Below are positions 7,245-11,698 of a stretch of DNA of 11,698 nt, piece by piece (position 1 is the stretch's first letter; every line of letters begins with the position of its first letter). Made by a program: the position numbers and the translations under genes. Source of the stretch: an uncultured beta proteobacterium. Its GTDB lineage: Bacteria; Pseudomonadota; Gammaproteobacteria; Burkholderiales; Burkholderiaceae_B. The stretch spans positions 1 to 11,698 of the forward strand of contig CAIYWO010000136.1 in NCBI GenBank assembly GCA_903929925.1, read 5' to 3'. The notes under the pieces were generated by a model. The model was not told the origin of the DNA. It did not search any database and saw nothing but the letters and a program-made list of their open reading frames with translations.

Positions 7245-7561
7245 TGGAGCGCGTTGACATCTCTATTCTTGGCCGAGAGTATTCCTTGGCATGCCCGGCA
7301 GAAGAGAAGGCTGCGCTGACAGCTGCGGCTCAGCATGTCAGTCAGCTAGCTGGTCGTATCCAGGGAACCGGTAAAGTTTCAGGCAACGAGCGAATTGCTG
7401 TCATGGCTGCAATACAAGTCGCCGTTGAGCTTTTGTCTGTGCGCGCACCAGATGGTCCGCTAGGCGGCTTGGCTGTGGGCGACTTCAAGCGTAGAATTGA
7501 TGACATGAACGCAATGCTTGATGCTGCTTTGGTAGTTTCAGGTTCTGGCAAAACAAAATAA
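7244..7561 (+). CDS. zapA: ZapA, Z-ring-associated cell division protein
   Basis: The 105-residue product matches ZapA in length and pattern. It starts MERVDISILGREYSLACP, the beta-hairpin N-terminal domain with the GREY motif, followed by the helical segment ending NERIAVMAAIQVAVELL, which forms the dimer and tetramer coiled coil. ZapA binds FtsZ in the cytoplasm and cross-links filaments in the Z-ring. The ATG shares its A with the preceding stop, with GAGGAG at 7230-7235 as ribosome site. The 6S RNA gene follows within a few bases, the arrangement known from many proteobacteria. Confidence 0.9.
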   Translation: MERVDISILGREYSLACPAEEKAALTAAAQHVSQLAGRIQGTGKVSGNERIAVMAAIQVAVELLSVRAPDGPLGGLAVGDFKRRIDDMNAMLDAALVVSGSGKTK

Positions 7562-7570
7562 GCCTCATTA

Positions 7571-7764
7571 TTTCCAGTTTGTCCCTGCTGTGTTCGTGAC
7601 CAGGCCATATATTCTCTGAACCAATGCTTTGGCATACATAGGTTGTGGGATAGCCCGACCGGCATGCACGTCTCTAGTCAGATGCGCTCGAAGTCAGGCA
7701 GATCGCGGCCAACTTGAACCCCAGGTTCGAGATGCCGGCCTGAACGGCACGAGCGGGGCATCTA
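7571..7764 (+). ncRNA. ssrS: 6S RNA (ssrS), RNA polymerase regulator
   Basis: The region directly after zapA shows the landmarks of 6S RNA. Near the 5' end is GTTCGTGACCAGGCC, the counterpart of the E. coli segment GTTCGCAAGCGGGCC. Near the 3' end is AACTTGAACC followed by AGGTTCGAGATGCCGGCC. The ends pair as a closing stem: TGTCCCTGCT near 7580-7589 against AGCGGGGCA at 7753-7761, with one bulge and a wobble. 6S RNA folds into a long hairpin with a large internal bubble that mimics an open promoter and sequesters sigma-70 RNA polymerase in stationary phase. The zapA-ssrS order is conserved. The exact ends are estimated to within about ten bases, and no promoter of its own could be picked out in the zapA tail. 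Confidence 0.88.
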
Positions 7765-7768
7765 CAGC

Positions 7769-7808
7769 AAAGGGTCTGCCCGATACGGCAGACCCTTTTA
7801 TTTTTTTG
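7769..7808 (+). terminator. Strong intrinsic terminator after 6S RNA, shared with lgt
   Basis: AAAGGGTCTGCC at 7769-7780 pairs perfectly with GGCAGACCCTTT at 7787-7798 (12 base pairs, six-base loop). It is followed by TA and a run of seven Ts. It ends the 6S RNA transcript. The T-run encodes the terminal Lys-Lys-stop of the converging lgt gene, and the hairpin lies just past the lgt stop, so it may also end lgt transcription, though with a poorer T-tract on that strand. Confidence 0.85.
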
Positions 7809-8595
7809 GCGATAGTGGTTGACTCTGTTTTGCCCAATAAAACAAAAGAACACCAGCGCCAATCATTGGCAGGCACAGCCATTGCCCCATGCTGAGCCCA
7901 AGGCTGAGCAGCCCTAAAAAGCTATCTGGCTCGCGAGCGAATTCCGCAACAAAGCGTAGGACCCCATAGCCGACTAAAAATACAGCGCTGACCTGCCCTG
8001 TGGGGCGCGTTTTATTTGCAAACCACCACACTAGGGCAAATAGCGCGAGGCCTTCCAAACCGAACTGATAAATCTGCGAGGGGTGTCTGGCTAAGCCGTC
8101 GCCGCTTTGCGGAAACACCATCGCCCAGGGGACATCGCTTGGCCGACCCCACAACTCTCCGTTGATGAAATTCCCGAGCCTGCCCACCGCGAGGCCTAGT
8201 GGTATCAGGGTTGCGACGAAGTCTGCGACTAAAAAAAACGTATAGCCACGTGCACGAGCCAGGAAAAACATCATGACCAGCACGCCGATCAGACCACCAT
8301 GAAAGGACATGCCGCCTTCCCAGACGTAGAAAATCTCGAGCGGGTGGGTCAGGTAGTGTGCGGGTTTGTAAAACAGGACGTATCCCAGCCGCCCGCCGAG
8401 AACGACTGACAATATCCCATAAAAAATAATGTCTTCAAGATCCCGAGCGTTAAGCTTGGTTTTGTGGTGAGATATACGCCAGCGTCCAAGTAGCCAGGCA
8501 GATCCAAACGCGACTAAGTACATCAAGCCATACCAGTGGATGGCCAGTGGTCCGAGGCGAATTGCCACGGGGTCGATCGTCGGGAATTGCAGCAT
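7798..8595 (-). CDS. lgt: Prolipoprotein diacylglyceryl transferase
   Basis: Lgt is the inner-membrane enzyme that moves diacylglycerol from phosphatidylglycerol onto the lipobox cysteine of prolipoproteins, the first step of lipoprotein maturation. The 265-residue, polytopic product shows the family signature GRLGNFINGELWGRP (residues 138-152). His99 in GGMSFHGG and Arg139 correspond to the essential His103 and Arg143 of E. coli Lgt. HWYGLMY near residue 20 is also conserved. Several membrane helices are visible, with a basic C-terminal tail. The start is the ATG at 8595-8593 with GGTGGGG upstream. It is divergent from ilvD across 66 bases and convergent with the 6S RNA gene, sharing its terminator region. 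Confidence 0.95.
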   Translation of the reverse strand: MLQFPTIDPVAIRLGPLAIHWYGLMYLVAFGSAWLLGRWRISHHKTKLNARDLEDIIFYGILSVVLGGRLGYVLFYKPAHYLTHPLEIFYVWEGGMSFHGGLIGVLVMMFFLARARGYTFFLVADFVATLIPLGLAVGRLGNFINGELWGRPSDVPWAMVFPQSGDGLARHPSQIYQFGLEGLALFALVWWFANKTRPTGQVSAVFLVGYGVLRFVAEFAREPDSFLGLLSLGLSMGQWLCLPMIGAGVLLFYWAKQSQPLSPKK

Positions 8596-8661
8596 GGCGC
8601 CCCACCAAGTAAAAGATGTCCGATAATAACCGCTGAAATCTTCACTAACAGGTATTTACAC

Positions 8662-10347
8662 ATGGCAAATAACGAACGTTCCAAGCACATTACTGAAGGC
8701 GTGACGCGTGCGCCCAACCGCTCGATGTACTACGGCATGGGCTACAAAGAAACTGACTTCGCCAATCCAATGATTGGCGTGGCGAACGGCCATTCCACCA
8801 TCACGCCTTGTAATAGTGGGCTGCAGCCGCTTGTTGATGCTGCGATTGCCGCAGTGCGCGAGGCCAAAGCTAACCCACAGGTTTTTGGTACGCCAACGAT
8901 TTCTGATGGGATGTCCATGGGAACCGAGGGAATGAAGTACTCGCTCGTCTCGCGCGAAGTCATTGCTGACTGTATCGAGACAGCGGTTCAAGGGCAATGG
9001 ATGGATGGCGTGGTTGTGGTCGGTGGTTGCGACAAAAACATGCCAGGTGGAATGATCGGTATTGCACGCATGAACGTGCCCGGCATTTATGTCTATGGCG
9101 GCACCATTAAGCCCGGCTCACACAAGGGCCGCGACCTGAATATTGTTTCGGTGTTCGAGGCCGTAGGTGAATTCACCATGGGGCGCATGAGCAACGAGGA
9201 CTTTAAAGCGATTGAGCAAAAGGCTATCCCAGGTTCGGGTTCTTGTGGTGGCATGTATACCGCCAACACCATGAGTTCGTCATTCGAGGCGATGGGCATG
9301 GCACTGCCATACTCCAGCACCTTGGCCAACGAGGATCAAGAGGCAATTGCCAATGCAGCCGAGGCTGCGCGCGTATTGGTCGATGCGGTGCGCAAGGGAC
9401 GCAAGCCTCGTGACATCATTACGCGCAAGTCGCTAGAGAACGCAGTGTCGGTCATTATGGCTATTGGTGGCTCGACGAACGCCGTGTTGCACTTTTTGGC
9501 TATTGCGCACGCTGCAGAGGTGCCATGGACGATTGATGACTTCGAAACCGTTCGTAAGCGTGTACCCGTCCTGTGTGATTTAAAACCATCTGGTCAATTT
9601 CTGACTGTTGATTTGCATCGCGCTGGCGGTATCCCTCAGGTCATGAAGATTTTATTGAATGCTGGTTTGCTGCATGGCGACTGCATGACGATTACCGGAA
9701 AGACGATTGCTGAAGTACTGAAAGACGTTCCGAATGAGCCGCCAGCGGGCCAACAAGTGATCCGCACGATTAAAAACGCCATGTACGAGCAAGGCCATCT
9801 GGCAATCTTGAAGGGCAATTTATCGCCTGAGGGCTCTGTAGCCAAAATTACCGGTCTTAAGAACCCCGTCATCACAGGGCCAGCGCGTGTCTTTGACTCG
9901 GAAGATGATGCGATGGCAGCGATCATGGACCGTAAGATCACACACGGCGATATCGTTGTGATCCGATACGAGGGTCCTAAAGGTGGTCCTGGGATGCGCG
10001 AGATGCTTGCACCCACGTCGGCGCTGGTTGGACAGGGCTTGGGCGAGAGCGTGGGTTTGATTACTGACGGTCGATTCTCTGGCGGCACATGGGGGATGGT
10101 GGTTGGTCACGTCGCGCCTGAAGCTTATGTGGGAGGTTTGATTGGTCTGGTCAAAGAAGGTGACTCCATCACAATCGATGCGCATAAGCAGTTGTTGCAG
10201 CTTAATGTCCCTGATGCGGAAATCGAGCAGCGCCGTAAGCTGTGGAAGCAGCCCACCCCACGCTATACGCGCGGCGTGCTGGCTAAGTTCGGCCATTTGG
10301 CCAGCACAGCTAGCCGTGGTGCTGTGACGGACGCGTTCGATAAGTGA
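8662..10347 (+). CDS. ilvD: Dihydroxy-acid dehydratase
   Basis: IlvD dehydrates 2,3-dihydroxy-isovalerate and 2,3-dihydroxy-3-methylvalerate in the common pathway to valine, isoleucine and leucine. The 561-residue product belongs to the shorter IlvD class. Its three iron-sulfur cysteines are visible: Cys50 in ITPCNSG, Cys123 in GGCDKNMPG and Cys195 in GSGSCGGMYTANTM. This pattern is known to hold a [2Fe-2S] cluster in the related short-type enzymes. The C-terminal GRFSGGTWG motif is also present. I chose the ATG at 8662 (MANNERSKHITEG); an open frame reaching back to 8536 would overlap lgt and is not family-like. The ribosome site is weak. A GATAAT at 8622-8627 is a possible -10 without a clear -35. 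The next gene starts on the stop codon. Confidence 0.96.
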   Translation: MANNERSKHITEGVTRAPNRSMYYGMGYKETDFANPMIGVANGHSTITPCNSGLQPLVDAAIAAVREAKANPQVFGTPTISDGMSMGTEGMKYSLVSREVIADCIETAVQGQWMDGVVVVGGCDKNMPGGMIGIARMNVPGIYVYGGTIKPGSHKGRDLNIVSVFEAVGEFTMGRMSNEDFKAIEQKAIPGSGSCGGMYTANTMSSSFEAMGMALPYSSTLANEDQEAIANAAEAARVLVDAVRKGRKPRDIITRKSLENAVSVIMAIGGSTNAVLHFLAIAHAAEVPWTIDDFETVRKRVPVLCDLKPSGQFLTVDLHRAGGIPQVMKILLNAGLLHGDCMTITGKTIAEVLKDVPNEPPAGQQVIRTIKNAMYEQGHLAILKGNLSPEGSVAKITGLKNPVITGPARVFDSEDDAMAAIMDRKITHGDIVVIRYEGPKGGPGMREMLAPTSALVGQGLGESVGLITDGRFSGGTWGMVVGHVAPEAYVGGLIGLVKEGDSITIDAHKQLLQLNVPDAEIEQRRKLWKQPTPRYTRGVLAKFGHLASTASRGAVTDAFDK

Positions 10348-10697
10348 TGCGAACGGCTGTACTGGGAAGAGGATGGCGTCAGTGTTGCGCCATCCTTGGC
10401 TTGAGTTTGCTTTATGCAGGAGTTGCCTCGGCGCAGGCCTCTGCAGACGGGTTGGCGCTTGCCAAGTCCAAGACCTGCCTCGGCTGTCACCAAGTGGAGG
10501 CTAAGCGAGTTGGGCCTTCTTTTAACTCGATTGCGCAGCGCTATGCGGGCCAAGCCAATGCGGAGCAGTTGCTCAGCGCGGCAATTAGACAGGGCGGCAA
10601 AGGGCGTTGGGGCGCTGTCCCGATGCCCGCTCAGTCTCAGGTAAGTGAGCAGGATGCTCAGCGGTTGGCGCAGTGGATTATTTCTTTGCGACCTTAG
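10347..10697 (+). CDS. Small secreted class I c-type cytochrome
   Basis: The 116-residue product has a signal peptide: an arginine-rich start, then a hydrophobic core LGLSLLYAGVASA with likely cleavage near residues 29-31. The mature domain of about 86 residues is a monohaem cytochrome c. The haem-binding motif is CLGCH at 44-48, and Met93 in AVPMPAQ is the probable axial ligand, the pattern of the cytochrome c551/c5 type. It should carry electrons in the periplasm; the partners are unknown. The ATG shares its A with the ilvD stop (TGATG); a GTG at 10344 is an alternative start. Cotranscription with ilvD is likely, though the two are not linked in any pathway I know. Confidence 0.88.
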   Translation: MRTAVLGRGWRQCCAILGLSLLYAGVASAQASADGLALAKSKTCLGCHQVEAKRVGPSFNSIAQRYAGQANAEQLLSAAIRQGGKGRWGAVPMPAQSQVSEQDAQRLAQWIISLRP

Positions 10698-10728
10698 TCG
10701 TACAACACTTTATTTACAGGCGAATCAA

Positions 10729-11280
10729 ATGAGTTCACCTTCTGTTGAAGTGCAAAGCGCAGTGTTTGGTGGAGGCTGTTTTTGGTGCGTGGAAGCCGTC
10801 TTCGCTTCGTTGCAAGGTGTGCACAGCGCGCAGTCCGGATATTGCGGCGGGTTTATCGACAATCCAAGTTATGAGCAGGTTTGCACCAAACAAACAGGTC
10901 ATATCGAAGTGGTGAAAATCGACTTCGACCCTTCGCAAATTAGCTATACAGAATTGCTAGAGGTTCTCTTCGCCATACACGATCCTACGACGCCGGGTCG
11001 TCAGGGCAATGATATCGGCCCTCAGTATCAGTCGGCTATTTTTTGGCAAGATGCTGCGCAACGTGATGCGGCGGCGACAATGATTGCCAGTCTGGATGCG
11101 GCGGGTGAGTTTCCTGCGCCGATCTGTACAGAGCTGCTGCCTGCTGCGACCTTTTGGCCTGCTGAGGCATACCACGACAATTACTTTGCGCTCCATCCAG
11201 AGCAGGGGTATTGTCAGATGGTCGTGGCGCCAAAGGTGCAAAAATTCCGCAAAAAATTTGCATCCCGGCTTAAATCTTAA
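10729..11280 (+). CDS. msrA: Peptide methionine sulfoxide reductase MsrA
   Basis: MsrA reduces the S-epimer of methionine sulfoxide in proteins and so repairs oxidative damage. The 183-residue product carries the catalytic motif GCFWCVE (residues 16-22) with nucleophile Cys17. Other family blocks are NPSYEQVC, TGHIEVVKIDFDP, HDPTTPGRQGNDIGPQYQSA and the C-terminal QGYCQMVVAPKVQKF, whose cysteine is a likely resolving residue. The usual GYAGG reads GYCGG, adding a cysteine. There is no signal peptide, so it should be cytoplasmic. The start is the ATG at 10729, with AGG of the ribosome site at 10718-10720; the upstream open frame overlaps the cytochrome gene in another frame. It lies 31 bases after that gene and just before a rRNA-type promoter. 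Confidence 0.94.
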   Translation: MSSPSVEVQSAVFGGGCFWCVEAVFASLQGVHSAQSGYCGGFIDNPSYEQVCTKQTGHIEVVKIDFDPSQISYTELLEVLFAIHDPTTPGRQGNDIGPQYQSAIFWQDAAQRDAAATMIASLDAAGEFPAPICTELLPAATFWPAEAYHDNYFALHPEQGYCQMVVAPKVQKFRKKFASRLKS

Positions 11281-11310
11281 GCACGCTTGTCGATAATTCA
11301 TGCATTGAAC

Positions 11311-11339
11311 TTGACAGGGCAAAAAATTCCCTTCATAAT
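11311..11339 (+). promoter_or_regulatory. Near-consensus sigma-70 promoter, probable rRNA operon promoter
   Basis: TTGACA at 11311-11316 is a perfect -35 and CATAAT at 11334-11339 matches the -10 at five of six positions, with the ideal 17-base spacer. Transcription would start near 11346. Its strength and the leader elements that follow fit an rrn promoter. It lies 30 bases after the msrA stop, and no intrinsic terminator separates the two. Confidence 0.8.
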
Positions 11340-11450
11340 CTCGTTTCTCTGCTTCTAATAAAGCACAGAAAACGAAGTAAAGCAGTCAGTAGCAGCCGTG
11401 GTGATCTGGTCTTTTAAGGCCATTTAATTCCCGAATACCTACAGATTTGC

Positions 11451-11479
11451 TGCATTTAGCTGATTTTCAGCTAAATGCA
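11451..11479 (+). promoter_or_regulatory. Perfect leader hairpin, boxB-like
   Basis: TGCATTTAGCTGA at 11451-11463 pairs perfectly with TCAGCTAAATGCA at 11467-11479, a 13-base-pair stem with a three-base loop. It stands 10 bases before boxA, the usual place of the boxB hairpin in rrn leaders. It lacks a following T-run and so is not a terminator. Confidence 0.75.
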
Positions 11480-11489
11480 AGTGGTACCT

Positions 11490-11502
11490 TGTTCTTTAAA
11501 AA
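11490..11502 (+). promoter_or_regulatory. boxA antitermination element
   Basis: TGTTCTTTAAAAA closely matches the rrn boxA consensus TGCTCTTTAACAA, the RNA site bound by NusB-NusE (S10). Its position after a hairpin and downstream of a strong promoter supports the rRNA leader assignment. Confidence 0.8.
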
Positions 11503-11698
11503 TTTGACAACCGATAAGTGTGGGCGCTTGATACGCGTAGCGCAGGTCACGCAGCTGTAACAGGCTGTTGTGATTGCAAACGAAATCAAGTGCTCACTTG
11601 AAGTGAAATAGTAAGCCTCTGGGTGTTAAAGCCTAGTGGTGATACGAAGTCACTTCCTTTGAGCAGCGACGTATAACCGGCCCGAGCTTTGGCTTGGG

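Larger units (their letters stand above)
11346..11698 (+). other. rRNA operon leader region (16S gene lies beyond the right edge)
   Basis: There is no protein gene in this stretch. It follows a strong promoter and contains a hairpin, then a boxA element, then the segment CCGATAAGTGTGGGCGCTTG, which from memory resembles 16S leaders of Burkholderiales. The arrangement is that of an rrn leader, which recruits Nus factors for antitermination and supplies the 5' half of the 16S processing stem. The 16S sequence itself (the AGAGTTTGATC region) is not reached, so the assignment is an inference. An rRNA spacer is unlikely because a protein gene, not 16S or tRNA genes, lies upstream. The last bases, CCCGAGC-TTTG-GCTTGGG, can form a small hairpin. 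Confidence 0.75.

Noticed and set aside
7629..7895. 88-codon open frame across the 6S RNA and the lgt end
   Set aside because: The region is explained by 6S RNA, its terminator and lgt; no ribosome site or protein pattern supports translation.
8536..8661. Extension of ilvD back into lgt
   Set aside because: It would overlap the lgt 5' end on the opposite strand and adds sequence not seen in IlvD; the ATG at 8662 gives the normal start.
9820..10296. 158-codon open frame antisense to ilvD
   Set aside because: It is fully inside a clearly coding ilvD region and has no family features.
11504..11534. Second TTGACA in the rRNA leader as a P2 promoter
   Set aside because: The -35 match is perfect but no acceptable -10 lies 16-18 bases on; it directly follows boxA and is probably coincidental.
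1..11698. Mobile elements, CRISPR arrays, toxin or defence genes
   Set aside because: No transposase, integrase, terminal repeats, spaced repeat arrays or defence-type domains were seen; all substantial frames are explained by housekeeping or transport genes.

Overview
The window looks like a chromosomal, mostly housekeeping segment of a betaproteobacterium in the order Burkholderiales, most plausibly an Alcaligenaceae-type organism of moderate G+C. This placement is inferred from the protein families, the tripartite tricarboxylate transporter pair, the zapB-like/zapA/6S RNA/lgt arrangement and the style of the rRNA leader at the right edge. No database search was possible. No mobile element, CRISPR array, tRNA or phage gene was seen.

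Left block (1-2946, minus strand): proS, ybgC, tolQ and the start of tolR are packed almost without gaps. The proS/ybgC and tolQ/tolR junctions share one base between stop and start (TGATG and TAATG). This joins a tRNA synthetase gene to the Tol-Pal envelope operon, which continues past the left edge. Divergent from proS is rppH (3033-3566, plus strand), an RNA pyrophosphohydrolase. It ends in a hairpin terminator that also lies just after the end of the converging operon to its right.

Middle block (3600-6485, minus strand): tctB, tctA and a beta-hydroxyacid dehydrogenase gene form a compact operon. It encodes the small and large membrane subunits of a carboxylate transporter but no periplasmic TctC. 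A 375-base gene-free region (6486-6860) separates it from the divergent cell-division pair and holds short direct and inverted repeats that could be operators.

Right-centre block (6861-8595): a ZapB-like coiled-coil gene and zapA are followed by a convincing 6S RNA gene (ssrS) with a strong terminator. The terminator overlaps the 3' end of the converging lgt gene (prolipoprotein diacylglyceryl transferase).

Right block (8662-11698, plus strand): ilvD (branched-chain amino-acid synthesis), a small secreted c-type cytochrome and msrA (methionine sulfoxide reductase) form a probable operon. It is followed by a near-consensus sigma-70 promoter and a leader with a hairpin and boxA antitermination element. 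These mark the upstream region of an rRNA operon whose 16S gene would begin just beyond the window.

I did not find an obviously new biological system. The points most worth a second look are the TctC-less transporter operon with its dehydrogenase and repeat-bearing leader, the repeated one-base stop/start overlaps, the ilvD/cytochrome c/msrA grouping, and the compact 6S RNA locus.
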